DNA of 64,000 nt from Stieleria magnilauensis (GTDB lineage: Bacteria; Planctomycetota; Planctomycetia; Pirellulales; Pirellulaceae): positions 6,822,233 through 6,886,232 of the forward strand of contig CP036432.1 of NCBI GenBank assembly GCA_007753675.1. Direction: 5' to 3'. The stretch's first letter is position 1, and every line of letters starts with the position of its first letter. Shown in pieces: positions 54,281-63,537 of the stretch. A program made the position numbers and the translations under genes. The notes beneath the pieces were generated by a model that saw only the letters and a program-made list of their open reading frames with translations, was not told the DNA's origin and did no database searches.

Positions 54281-55389
54281 GCAAGCGGCTCGTCGACGAG
54301 CCGTATCAATTCAGTTTCTTTCAAGCCGTTCGGCTGCTGCTCTCCGGTGCGCTGGCGGAGATGGATCGCGATCTGTCGTTGGGGTCCAAGGCCCGTCGCG
54401 GGCGTCTGGGAACGGTCAGCAACATTTCCGAAGAAGGCGTCCGCTTTCGATCCGAAGTCTCGCTGAGTTTCTCGCCCAGCGAGATCGTGTCGCTGCAACC
54501 GAGACAGAGACGACGCGACGAGGACGACGATTCGGACAACCAGCCTTGGGAACTGGAGATTGCGTTTTGGGGACTGATCGGTCCGGCCGGCGCGTTGCCG
54601 AATCATTACACCCAACTGGTGATCGACCGCGTGCACAACAAAGACGTTGCGATGCGGGACTTTTTGGACATCTTTTCCCATCGCCAGCTGTCGTTTTTTT
54701 ACCGGGCCTGGGAAAAATACTTCTTGCCGGCCGGTTTCGAAAACGCGGTCAACGAGCGACGCCCCGAAAACGATCTCGTTCGCGAAGCCCTACTCGCGAT
54801 CGTCGGCCGCGGGACCAAGCACGTCCGCAATCGCTTGGAATCGGCCGATGACGCCTGTGTTTATTACGGCGGCCAATTCGTCGATCGCCCGACCGCCGAA
54901 TCCCTCCGCGCGATGGTGTCGGATTACTTGCAATTGCCGGCCAAAGTGCTGTCACTGTTCGGCCAATGGCTGGTGTTGCCGATCGCCGAACGATCGCGTT
55001 TGGGGCGTGCCGATGGCCATTGCCGAATGGGCGTCGATACGATCATGGGAGACCGGACGTGGGACCCCAGTTCCAAATTCCGAATCCAGATCGGGCCGGT
55101 GACCTGGCAACAATTCGAAAGCTTGATGCCCACCGGCGAAACCTTGGTGCGGATCTGCCAATTCATCCGCAGCTACGTCGGGTTGGAATTTGATTTTGAC
55201 CTGCAAGTCATCCTGTTGGCCGACGAAATTCCGGTCTGTGAAATGCCCTCGGAATCGTCCTTCACCGGCCCCGGCGAATCGACCAAGGTCAAACCGCATT
55301 TGGGATGGAACACTTGGCTGTGCAGTAAACCGCCCACGCACGACAGCGACGACGCGGTTTTTCACCACGACGGTGCGCCAACACGGTAG
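54244..55389 (+). CDS. tssG: T6SS baseplate protein TssG
   Basis: 381 residues. LVDEPYQFSFFQAVRLLLSG is the TssG start motif, SLSFSPSEIVSL and FWGLIGPAGALPNHYTQLVI follow, and MRDFLDIFSHRQLSFFYRAWEKY is the next conserved block. The last part has DRTWDPSSKFRIQIGPVTW. It overlaps tssF by 37 bases. Baseplate wedge component. Confidence 0.94.
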   Translation: MAGAIRKTDVSVSKRLVDEPYQFSFFQAVRLLLSGALAEMDRDLSLGSKARRGRLGTVSNISEEGVRFRSEVSLSFSPSEIVSLQPRQRRRDEDDDSDNQPWELEIAFWGLIGPAGALPNHYTQLVIDRVHNKDVAMRDFLDIFSHRQLSFFYRAWEKYFLPAGFENAVNERRPENDLVREALLAIVGRGTKHVRNRLESADDACVYYGGQFVDRPTAESLRAMVSDYLQLPAKVLSLFGQWLVLPIAERSRLGRADGHCRMGVDTIMGDRTWDPSSKFRIQIGPVTWQQFESLMPTGETLVRICQFIRSYVGLEFDFDLQVILLADEIPVCEMPSESSFTGPGESTKVKPHLGWNTWLCSKPPTHDSDDAVFHHDGAPTR

Positions 55390-55433
55390 AACATAGATGT
55401 CCTCTTCTCTGACCTTCGACGCTTGACCGAACC

Positions 55434-58226
55434 ATGGCACAAATCAATCTCAAAGAACTCGTCGGAAAACTCAACGACACTTGCCGTGGCGCTCTGGAAG
55501 CGGCGGCGGGGCTGTGTCTGTCCCGAACCAATTACAACATCGAGATCGAGCACTGGTTGCTGAAGTTGTTGGAGAACGACCAGTCCGACCTGACGATCGC
55601 CTGTAAAGCGTCGGGCGTGGACGTCTCTCATTTGATGTCCGATTTGAACAAAGCGATCGACAAGTTCAAAACCGGCAACGGCCGACCGCCCGCACTCTCG
55701 CCCAACGTGGTGGACCTGGTTCGCGAATCCTGGCTGTTCGCATCGGTCGATCACGGCGTCGCCAAAGTCCGCTCCGGTCACTTGCTGGTCGCCTTGTTGA
55801 CGTCCTCGACGTTGCGACCGCTCGCCCGCGACGCCTCCGATCAATTCGACGAAATCAACGGCGACGCCATCATTCAAGATTTCGGAGTGCTGCTCGCCGA
55901 TAGCGAAGAGTCGCAGATCCCGATGGCGGTCGGCGGTGGCGGGCCGCGGCCGGGCGGAGACCCGACCAAGCCGACGACCGGACCGACCAAAACACCGTCA
56001 CTGGATCAATTCACCATCGATTTGACCAGTCGCGCCGAAGCCGGACAAATCGACCCGGTGCTCGGACGCGATCCCGAAATTCGCCAGATCATCGACATCC
56101 TGACCCGCCGACGTCAAAACAATCCGATCCTGACCGGTGAAGCTGGGGTGGGGAAAACCGCTGTGGTGGAAGGCTTCGCGCTCCGCGTGGCTGCCGGCGA
56201 TGTCCCCGAAGCGATCCGAAACGTTCGCATACGAACCTTGGACCTGGGGCTGCTGCAAGCCGGTGCGGGCATGAAAGGCGAATTCGAGAATCGGCTCCGC
56301 GGGGTGATCGACGAAGTCAAGGGATCACCCACGCCGATCATCTTGTTCATCGACGAAGCCCACACGATGATCGGTGCGGGCGGCCAAGCCGGACAAGGCG
56401 ACGCCGCCAACTTGCTCAAACCCGCCCTCGCCCGCGGCGAACTGCGGACCGTCGCCGCAACGACCTGGGCGGAATACAAGAAATACTTCGAAAAGGACGC
56501 CGCACTGGCCAGACGGTTCCAAGTGGTCAAAGTCGACGAACCCGATGAACCGACGGCCGTCGAGATGATGCGGGGCTTGGTCGACACACTGGAAAACCAC
56601 CACCACGTCCGCATCATGAACGATGCCGTCGTCGAAGCGGTCAAGCTGTCCAATCGTTACATCACCGGCCGACAACTGCCCGACAAATCGGTCAGCTTGC
56701 TCGATACCGCGTGCGCGCGGATTCAGCTGAGCCAATCGTCGACACCGCCGGCGATCGAAGATGCGACCCGTCGCCGCGCTCAACTGGACGTTTCGTTACG
56801 CATCCTCCGCCGGGAAGAACAAACCGGCATGGACCATTCCGAAGCCATCGCGGCCGCCGAGGAGGCAAAGGTTGCGGTCGAGCAACGGCTCGAAACACTC
56901 AACGAACAATGGGAAACGGAAAAAGAGATCCTGGCGAAAATCATCGACCTTCGTAAACGGCTCGACAAAGACTCCCCCGAGCACTGGAAAGCGGAGCAGA
57001 AAGAGTCGGGAGAACAAGACGCCGCCAAGGGTTCCGAAGCCAAAGATGCTGCGAAGTCTGCGGACAAGGACGCTGAAGGATCTGCAGAGGAAGCCGCACC
57101 GCCGACCGAAGAGCAACTGCAAGCCTGGCGAAAGGAATTGGTCGGTTTGGAAAAGCAACTCAAAAAGGTCCAAGGCGAAACGCCTCTGCTGTTCCCCTGT
57201 GTCGATTCCAGTGCGATCGCCGAAACCGTTGCCGCCTGGACCGGCATCCCGGTCGGACGAATGGTCAGCAACGAAATTAACACCGTGCTGAACCTGAAAG
57301 AGCTGATGGAGGAATCGATCGTCGGCCAGTCCCACGCGCTCGATCGGATCGCGCAAAGCATTCGAACCAGCCGCGCCCAATTGCGAGATCCACGGATGCC
57401 GATCGGCGTGTTTTTGTTGGCCGGTACCAGCGGCGTCGGCAAGACCGAAACCGCGATCACGCTGGCCAATCTGCTCTACGGCGGCGAGCAGAACATGACC
57501 ACGATCAACATGTCAGAATTCAAGGAAGAGCACAAAGTCTCGCTGTTGATGGGATCGCCTCCCGGCTACGTCGGCTATGGCGAAGGAGGCGTGTTGACCG
57601 AAGCCGTCCGTCGTAAACCGTACTCGGTCGTGCTACTGGACGAAGTCGAAAAGGCACACCCCGGTGTCCAGGACATCTTTTACCAAGTCTTCGACAAGGG
57701 CAACATGAAAGACGGCGAAGGCCGCGATATCGATTTCAAGAACACGGTGATCATCATGACCACCAATGCGGGAACGGATCTGATCAAGAGCCTGTGCGCC
57801 GATGACGAAACGATGCCCGATCCCGATGGGTTTCTGGAAGCCGTCTTCCCCGAACTGCTCAAGACGTTCAAGCCGGCGTTCTTGGGCCGAACGAGCGTGA
57901 TCCCGTTTTACCCGCTCAGCGACGACGTGATGAGCAAAATCGTTCGGCTGAAACTCGGCAAGGTGCAGCGTCGTGTGGCGGACAGCTATGGTGCCAAGTT
58001 CACGTACAGCGATGACGTCGTCGACGGGATTCGTGCGCGGTGCACGGAAGTCGACACGGGGGCTCGAAACGTCGATCACATTCTGAACAAGTCGCTGCTG
58101 CCCGAATTGTCATCCCAAGTGCTGTCCAGCCTGGCCACCAACGCATCGATCACCGAAATCGCCATCGACATGAAAGACGACGAGTTCGTCTACACCGTCC
58201 ACAGCGAAGACCCGGTCGCCGGTTAA
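55434..58226 (+). CDS. tssH: ClpV ATPase TssH
   Basis: 930 residues. The Clp N-domain (about 1-155) begins MAQINLKELVGKLNDTCRGA and has SRTNYNIEIEHWLLKLLEN. AAA domain 1 has Walker A GEAGVGKT at 236-243 and Walker B ILFIDEAHTMIGAGG; a middle domain with a Lys/Glu/Ala-rich insertion (about 515-570) follows. AAA domain 2 has Walker A GTSGVGKT at 664-671, MSEFKEEHKVSLLMGSPPGYVG and VVLLDEVEKAHPGV. The SEFKE-HKVSLLMG-PPGYVGYGEGG form marks ClpV rather than ClpB. It dismantles contracted sheaths. Last core gene of the right arm. Confidence 0.96.
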   Translation: MAQINLKELVGKLNDTCRGALEAAAGLCLSRTNYNIEIEHWLLKLLENDQSDLTIACKASGVDVSHLMSDLNKAIDKFKTGNGRPPALSPNVVDLVRESWLFASVDHGVAKVRSGHLLVALLTSSTLRPLARDASDQFDEINGDAIIQDFGVLLADSEESQIPMAVGGGGPRPGGDPTKPTTGPTKTPSLDQFTIDLTSRAEAGQIDPVLGRDPEIRQIIDILTRRRQNNPILTGEAGVGKTAVVEGFALRVAAGDVPEAIRNVRIRTLDLGLLQAGAGMKGEFENRLRGVIDEVKGSPTPIILFIDEAHTMIGAGGQAGQGDAANLLKPALARGELRTVAATTWAEYKKYFEKDAALARRFQVVKVDEPDEPTAVEMMRGLVDTLENHHHVRIMNDAVVEAVKLSNRYITGRQLPDKSVSLLDTACARIQLSQSSTPPAIEDATRRRAQLDVSLRILRREEQTGMDHSEAIAAAEEAKVAVEQRLETLNEQWETEKEILAKIIDLRKRLDKDSPEHWKAEQKESGEQDAAKGSEAKDAAKSADKDAEGSAEEAAPPTEEQLQAWRKELVGLEKQLKKVQGETPLLFPCVDSSAIAETVAAWTGIPVGRMVSNEINTVLNLKELMEESIVGQSHALDRIAQSIRTSRAQLRDPRMPIGVFLLAGTSGVGKTETAITLANLLYGGEQNMTTINMSEFKEEHKVSLLMGSPPGYVGYGEGGVLTEAVRRKPYSVVLLDEVEKAHPGVQDIFYQVFDKGNMKDGEGRDIDFKNTVIIMTTNAGTDLIKSLCADDETMPDPDGFLEAVFPELLKTFKPAFLGRTSVIPFYPLSDDVMSKIVRLKLGKVQRRVADSYGAKFTYSDDVVDGIRARCTEVDTGARNVDHILNKSLLPELSSQVLSSLATNASITEIAIDMKDDEFVYTVHSEDPVAG

Positions 58227-58298
58227 AAGCAGCACGTCCTACGACGACCCATCATCCCGTCATGAAGACGCCCCGTCCGAACGACATGGGATTGAGCA

Positions 58299-58722
58299 AC
58301 GTTGGTGTCCAGCCTTCAGGCGCATCCCACTCGCTGCGAAGCAGCGAAATGGGCGGCTAAAGCCTGCACACCAGCAAACGTTGGTGTCCAGCCTTCAGGC
58401 GCATCCCGCTCGCTGCGAAGCAGCGAAATGGGCGGCTAAAGCCTGCACACCAGCAACGTTGGTGTCCAGCCTTCAAGCGCATCCCACTCGCTGCGAAGCA
58501 GCGAAATGGGCGGCTAAAGCCTGCACACCAGCTACGTTGGTGTCCAGCCTTCAGGCGCATCCCACTCGCTGCGAAGCAGCGAAATGGGCGGCTAAAGCCT
58601 GCAAACCAGCAAACGTTGGTGTCCAGCCTTCAGGCGCATCCCGCTCGCTGCGAAGCAGCGAAATGGGCGGCTAAAGCCTGCACACCAGCAAACGTTGGTG
58701 TCCAGCCTTCAGACGTCCCCAC
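58299..58722. repeat. Tandem array of 78-79 bp hairpin units after tssH
   Basis: The unit beginning GTTGGTGTCCAGCCTTCAGG recurs at 58301, 58380, 58458, 58536, 58615 and, in part, 58694. Within each unit GGTGTCCAGCCTTCAG and GGCTAAAGCCTGCACACC are imperfectly complementary, and TCGCTGCGAAGCAGCGA is an internal palindrome. There are no unique spacers, so it is not CRISPR. A related GGTGTCTAGGCTTTAGCC piece is at 49272-49289. Confidence 0.9.
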
Positions 58723-59159
58723 TCGCTGCGGGGGACGTCGATTGTATTACTGACGAATGACTTGCCGTATCGCGTTGTGGGAACGACTCGCGAGCGGCAA
58801 CCGCTCCTGCGGCCCGCACGCCAGCGGCGTGCCACATCAAAGCTTGGGGTCGCGCCCGCGCACCCCAAGTTCCTGTCGCCTTTTGGCAACCAATTTAGAT
58901 TCTCTCCCCCTGGGAGAGACGGCGTTTGCGCAGTAAGCAAACGCCAGAGAGGGCCCACGCTGCAAAAGTCTTGACGCCTGCCGCTACGATCAAATCCGTC
59001 ACTTATACAATCGATGTCCAATGGGGTTAAACAGAGCCCCCACCCGGAGTGCGCTTCGCGACTCCGGGCTTTGTTGTGGCACCGCTCTGCGGTGTGCACC
59101 GCAGAGCGGTGCCTAGCCCAAAAGTCGCTCAGTAATACAATCGACGTCCCGAGCAGCGA
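58723..59159. repeat. 437-bp segment bounded by long inverted repeats, non-coding
   Basis: TCGCTGC...GGGACGTCGATTGTATTACTGA at the left (58723-58753) is repeated inverted at the right (59129-59159). Inside are several hairpins, notably GCACCGCTCTGCGGTG/CACCGCAGAGCGGTGC (about 59080-59113), GGCGTTTGC/GCAAACGCC near 58920-58946 and CGGAGTGCGCTTCGCGACTCCG near 59045. A third, partial copy of the end motif (CACTTATACAATCGATGTCC) is near 59000. No open frame of interest. No target duplication was found. Confidence 0.65.
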
Positions 59160-60371
59160 CACCTCCTAATCACGACACATCGCCTCACCAACGTCCGGCA
59201 TCGATTAGACTGGGACAGCGATCGGCAATCTCCGCGACGGCTGGGACGACAACAAAAACAAGACCAGTGAGAGTATCACCGGAACGATGAGTGGCGACGA
59301 CGAAGACCGTTGGGTTAGCTGGGAACGCGACGACGGCACGACGGTCAGCATCGATGTCAAAAATGGCCAGCAAACGATCACAGACGACACCTCCGGCACG
59401 GCAGCGACCAGCCCGACATACACCACCGTCTACGCGAGCCACATCGACGAACCGGTCGTGCGTGACGCCACCGGCGGCTTGCAATACTACCATCGCGGCC
59501 AACAGTACAGTGTTACGGCGCTGACCGATTCAACAGGCACGATCAAGGAACAGTACGCGTATGATGCCTATGGCAATCTCTCGATCTTCGATTCAAGCGG
59601 AACTGCGCGTACGAGCAGTGCCGAAGGCAACCGCTACGCGTACACCGGACGCGAGTACGACGACGTTCTCGATCTGTATCATTACCGCGCCCGCATGTAC
59701 GACTCGATCGCCGGCCGATTCTGCTCCAGAGACCAAATAGGGTACTACGACGGGATGAATCTGGTTCAATATGGTCATGGACGTCCCACAATTGCCGTTG
59801 ACTACACCGGATACGAGGGAGTCATGACAAGTGACTGTGGTAGCACGGAGATAACTAGCACGTTCGGCCCAACATTTGTTTCAGGGATGCCGTGGAGCAA
59901 TGGACCTGCGGACGGAGGTTTCGCGGTAACGGTTCCAGATATCGACATGGACTGCAATTGCTCACCGTGCTGTAGTGATGGAAAGTTTTACGTAAGCAGT
60001 ATTTCGTTTTCCATTACCATGACGATCTTTATCGATGTTGCGAAAATATTGGAGTACAACCGGACGCGAACGCCCCCCGCGCCGCCGCTAACGCTTGAGG
60101 GAATCTATGGTCATGAACAGCAGCACGTGATGAACATGAGCTTCTGGTGGGCAACGGAAGGCAGTTCCCAAATTGGCGATGCACTTTCAGGATTGGGGAA
60201 TGGCGAGTTCTCTCCAATCATTAGTACCGAGGCCGGGTGTGAGGCGTCTTGCCTTGACTTTAAGGACGCCCTGAGAAGTATCGTTGTCACTGCGTACCTT
60301 TCGCAGACTCACACCGCTCCGAACCCGCCACCCTTCCCGCAACCACGTGTTCCCAGCCCACCCTTAGGCCC

Positions 60372-61658
60372 CACGACGATCGCACCAAAATCTGGTTTCA
60401 GTATTCGTCGAAGCCTTGCCTCAGTGAACCCCTCTGCCAATAAATTCAGCCAGACTGGTTTTTCACTGCCCTGTTATGGAGATGGCAATGGCTTCCCAAA
60501 TCGATGTGTTTCACGAGTGTTTTGATCAGGTCGGCGACCCGCGAGTCGCAGGCCGGACAATCCATCCACTTAACTCGATTCTGTTTTTGGTTGTCTCGGC
60601 GGTCATCGCAGGCGCGGACGGACCTGATGAGATCGAAAGCTTCGGTGGTGAGAAACTGGATTGGCTATCCAAATTCGCCGACTTTGATGCCGGCATTCCG
60701 TCTCACGATACCATCACGCGAGTGTTGTCCCTGATCAAACCAGCCGAGTTTCAGAAGGCGCTGCTTCAATGGCACGCTCATCTCTGCGAGATTAATTGGG
60801 ATCACGCCAGCAAGGACGACAATCGTCCCGTTCACGTTGCGATCGATGGCAAGACGGTGCGCGGATCCTATACCGATGCGGAGAAATCTGATGCGATTCA
60901 TATCGTCAGTGCCTGGGCGACCGCAAATGGTGTCACGCTTGGGCAAACCGAGGTCGACTCAAAGTCCAACGAAATCACGGCAATTCCCGAATTGCTCGAT
61001 CTAATCGACTTACGCAATTCGATCGTGACGCTCGATGCCATGGGATGCCAAAAGTCGATTGCTGAAAAGATCGTCGAGGGAGGTGGCGACTATCTGTTCG
61101 CTGTCAAAGACAACCATCCCAAGCTCTGTGCTGCCATCGCCGATCACTTTGAGATGGCCCATAACGATGGGCTCACAGCCCACGGTGTTCGGGCAATGAC
61201 GACCACAGGAAAGCAGGCCGCGCGTGAAGAGGAACGCTTCTATGCGACCTGCCCAATTCCAAAAGCACTTCGCGAACTGACCGACCAGTGGAAAGGAGCA
61301 AAAAGTATCTGCCAAGCGAATACTTGCACGACTCGTGGTGACCGGCAATCAAGCGATGTTCGCTACTACATTTCGAGCCGACCGGCGCGGGTGCATGAAT
61401 TCTCAAATTGTGCTCGTAGCCATTGGAGTATAGAGAGCATGCACTGGGTCCTCGATGTCGTGTTTCATGAGGACTCCAGTCGGCTCCGAACCAAGAACGC
61501 GACATCGAACATGAGCTTTGCTCGTCGGTTTGTGACGACGCTTCTCAAGCGAGACACTCGGAAGAAGAGCCTCAGGCGGAAGCGAAAAATCGCTGGCTGG
61601 AACAGCGAATTCCTCGAGAAACTCCTGTTTGCAGCCTAATTTTGGTGCGATCGTCGTG
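60372..61658 (+). mobile_element. ISAs1-like insertion sequence (1287 bp)
   Basis: Perfect 20-bp terminal inverted repeats CACGACGATCGCACCAAAAT / ATTTTGGTGCGATCGTCGTG, flanked by the 10-bp target duplication CCTTAGGCCC at 60362-60371 and 61659-61668. One intact transposase gene. Inserted into the toxin part of the Rhs gene. Confidence 0.92.
60476..61639 (+). CDS. ISAs1-family DDE transposase
   Basis: 387 residues. Family blocks: VFHECFDQVGDPRVAGRTIHPL, LFLVVSAVIAGADGPDEIESFG, GIPSHDTITRVLSLIKP, HVAIDGKTVRGS with the first catalytic Asp, SNEITAIPELLDLIDLRNS and VTLDAMGCQKSIAEKIV with the second Asp, DYLFAVKDNHPKL, and SHWSIESMHWVLDVVFHEDSSR with the catalytic Glu. The frame is intact. An in-frame ATG at 60488 with GGAG six bases upstream is an alternative start. 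The stop lies at the right inverted repeat, as usual for this compact family. Confidence 0.93.
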   Translation: MEMAMASQIDVFHECFDQVGDPRVAGRTIHPLNSILFLVVSAVIAGADGPDEIESFGGEKLDWLSKFADFDAGIPSHDTITRVLSLIKPAEFQKALLQWHAHLCEINWDHASKDDNRPVHVAIDGKTVRGSYTDAEKSDAIHIVSAWATANGVTLGQTEVDSKSNEITAIPELLDLIDLRNSIVTLDAMGCQKSIAEKIVEGGGDYLFAVKDNHPKLCAAIADHFEMAHNDGLTAHGVRAMTTTGKQAAREEERFYATCPIPKALRELTDQWKGAKSICQANTCTTRGDRQSSDVRYYISSRPARVHEFSNCARSHWSIESMHWVLDVVFHEDSSRLRTKNATSNMSFARRFVTTLLKRDTRKKSLRRKRKIAGWNSEFLEKLLFAA

Positions 61659-61709
61659 CCTTAGGCCCCTCTCCAATGCCACCTCACCCGATACCGTTTG
61701 TTCCTGGAG

Positions 61710-62267
61710 ATGATGATGTTGAAGTGCTTTATTAATTGGGCAGATCCAGCGGTCCGTTTTGTCGCCTTGTTGGTGTTGGCTCTTGGAGTAGCGGTCATCT
61801 TAGAGCGACAAATTGAGGCAGAACCGGGAGAATCAACAAGTCCGAACGCAATTCCACCGCGCATGCTTGAAGGGCTTTTTGACAAAAAGCTGCCAGTAGG
61901 TGGAATGGCAGGCTACTCTGGGAAGATCTACAAATCTGAAAATGCGGGTGACTTTTTTACCTACTCTTCGGTAGTTCTCAACAAAGACTGTGCTGTTGTT
62001 TTTGTTTACAGGTCTGCCCAATCGAGGCCCATGGAAAAGTTAACTGAAGCAAAGAACCTTCACGAGCTTTATCGACACTCGGTGCTGCGTCAGCGTGATA
62101 TGCATTCCGACTGGCAGATGAGACGAGCCGGAAGCTATCGCCTTCCCCTGAGGAAGGAATCAAGGGTTTCGGGTACCGAAAGTCAAAGCACAAACGAATC
62201 GAATGGGCCAGGTTGGAATTGCCCACGAAAAGTTGACAGTGGATTGGCAGATGTCAGACTTCTCTGA
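61710..62267 (+). pseudogene. Probable immunity protein of the Rhs toxin, C-terminus disrupted by an IS3-like element
   Basis: Starts with ATG ATG ATG at 61710-61718 after CTGGAG, inside the last codons of the restored toxin frame (its TAA is 61733-61735), an overlap typical of toxin-immunity pairs. A membrane helix (VRFVALLVLALGVAVIL, about residues 15-31) precedes a 140-residue soluble part. The IS3-like element enters after codon 170 (Asn). Removing the IS and one AATT gives the original ending N-S-R-F-L-R and a TGA at 63535-63537, a 175-residue protein; today the last residues are IS-coded and end at 62267. The loss is only five residues, so function might be kept. Immunity role inferred from position; no family recognised. 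Confidence 0.65.
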
Positions 62268-62282
62268 CAGGAGAACCGATTC

Positions 62283-62573
62283 ATGGACAAGCGTCGAAAA
62301 TTCAGCCGAGAATTCAAACTGGCCGCCGTCAAGAAAGTGATGGAACAAGGACTGTCGTATACCGTTGTCGCCCGAGACCTTGGCGTTGGCGATAACCTGA
62401 TCCGCAATTGGAAGAAGTCTTTCGAGGAAGATGGGACTCTCGCAGACGGGGTCGCTGGTAATCAGTCGGTTGAAGCTGAACTCAAACGACTGCGTGAAGA
62501 GAACCGGCAGCTCAAAATGGAGCGAGACATTTTAAAAAAAGCGACGGCGTTCTTTGCGAAAGAAAGCAACTGA
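62283..62573 (+). CDS. IS3-family OrfA (helix-turn-helix protein)
   Basis: 96 residues. RRKFSREFKLAAVKKVMEQG with GLSYTVVARDLGVGDNLIRNWKKSF forms the helix-turn-helix that binds the IS ends; the rest (VEAELKRLREENRQLKMERDIL) is the usual leucine zipper. A run of seven A followed by G at 62534-62541 lies near its end and is the likely -1 slippage site that fuses it to OrfB to make the active transposase. Confidence 0.93.
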   Translation: MDKRRKFSREFKLAAVKKVMEQGLSYTVVARDLGVGDNLIRNWKKSFEEDGTLADGVAGNQSVEAELKRLREENRQLKMERDILKKATAFFAKESN

Positions 62574-62638
62574 GGCTGCAGTTTATCGGCGAACATCGCG
62601 ATCGATGGCCGATCGCGGTCCTCTGTCGAGTCCTGGAA

Positions 62639-63454
62639 GTGACGCGTGCGGCATACTACCGGTTTGTCGCCCGTGATCCTAGCGAAACCAAAGTCAAAGA
62701 AATGCAGGTCACTCAGGCCATCCACGAAATCCGGTTGGAGAATCACTTCGATTCCTACGGAAGTCCGCGGATGCATCGTGAGGTCATTAAGCAAGGCATC
62801 CAGTGCTGCCGAAACACCGTAGCCAAATACATGCAGAAGGCCGGAATCCAGGCGAATCGGCGGACTAAGTTCCGAATATCGACAACCGATTCCAATCACG
62901 ATCAGCCGATCGCCCCCAATCGACTCAACCAAGATTTCTCGACAGAAGACATCAATCAAGTCTGGCTTACCGACATCACCTACATCCCTACAAAAGAAGG
63001 ATTCACCTACCTGTGCGCGTTTGTCGACCTGCATTCACGAAAGATCATCGGATGGAAAACCAGTCGTAAGATCGATTCCGAGCTGGTGATTGAATCGCTC
63101 GATCAAGCGATCGCGTTTCGTTCCCCAAGTGCGGGGTTGATCGTCCACAGCGATCGCGGTTCTCAGTATGCGAGCGCAGCGTTTCGACGCCGGTTGGCCG
63201 AACGTGAACTTGTTCAGAGCATGAGTCGCCGCGGGAACTGCTACGACAACGCACCGATGGAATCTTTCTTCAAGAGCTACAAGACCGAGGAAGTCCAAGA
63301 AGTCTACGGCACCCATGAACACGCCACACGCGGCGTGTCAGAATACATCGAACAATTTTACAACCCTCGCCGCTTGCACTCGTCACTGGACTACCGAAGT
63401 CCAATCGACTTTGAGCAAGCGATTACCAGAACGTCACTCGTTGGTGAAACCTGA
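62639..63454 (+). CDS. IS3-family OrfB transposase
   Basis: 271 residues from a GTG at 62639, but the same frame is open back through the A7 site at 62534-62540 (reading LRLQFIGEHRDRWPIAVLCR before it), and it is -1 relative to OrfA, so the working protein is the OrfAB fusion. DDE residues: Asp in QVWLTDITYIPTKEG, Asp in LIVHSDRGSQYAS, Glu in DNAPMESFFKSYKTEEV. The end RRLHSSLDYRSPIDFE is typical. No disruption seen. Confidence 0.93.
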   Translation: MTRAAYYRFVARDPSETKVKEMQVTQAIHEIRLENHFDSYGSPRMHREVIKQGIQCCRNTVAKYMQKAGIQANRRTKFRISTTDSNHDQPIAPNRLNQDFSTEDINQVWLTDITYIPTKEGFTYLCAFVDLHSRKIIGWKTSRKIDSELVIESLDQAIAFRSPSAGLIVHSDRGSQYASAAFRRRLAERELVQSMSRRGNCYDNAPMESFFKSYKTEEVQEVYGTHEHATRGVSEYIEQFYNPRRLHSSLDYRSPIDFEQAITRTSLVGET

Positions 63455-63537
63455 TCCATCAGGGCTCGCTATTTACCTTCCCGTTAAGATCGGTCCACTG
63501 TCAACTTTTCGTGGGCAATTCCAGGTTTCTTAGATGA

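Larger units (their letters stand above)
59209..61735 (+). pseudogene. Truncated Rhs-type toxin with HEXXH tip, broken by an ISAs1-like element
   Basis: The frame opens after a TAG at 59206-59208 and reads only the end of an Rhs protein: GNLRDGWDDNKNKTSESIT, YDAYGNLSIFDSSG, YTGREYDDVLDLYHYRARMYD and GRFCSRDQIGYYDGMNLVQY, the conserved Rhs core end. The C-terminal toxin part follows and contains IYGHEQQHVMNM, an HEXXH zinc-protease motif at 60112-60126. At 60371 the ISAs1-like element interrupts it. Joining the flanks after removing the IS and one 10-bp duplication restores the frame: PPLGP is followed by SPMPPHPIPFVPGDDDVEV-LY and a TAA at 61733-61735. The N-terminal Rhs shell is absent, so this is an orphan tip even without the IS. 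Present-day translation would end at 60525 with IS-coded residues. Confidence 0.82.
62221..63516 (+). mobile_element. IS3-family insertion sequence (1296 bp)
   Basis: Terminal inverted repeats GCCCACGAAAAGTTGACAGT at the left and its complement ending CGTGGGC at the right (63494-63516), with AATT directly outside both ends (62217-62220, 63517-63520) as the target duplication. Two overlapping-frame genes joined by a probable -1 frameshift. Confidence 0.92.

Noticed and set aside
58299-58722. Possible CRISPR array
   Set aside because: The 78-79 bp units are repeated end to end with no unique spacers, and no cas genes are present.
60459-60474. TTTTTCACTGCCCTG, resembling an ISAs1-type end in inverted orientation
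   Set aside because: The true ends are set by a perfect 20-bp inverted repeat and a 10-bp duplication at 60372 and 61658; this sequence is internal.
60372-60525. Apparent C-terminus of the Rhs toxin
   Set aside because: These residues are coded by the left end of the ISAs1-like element; the original C-terminus lies beyond the IS.
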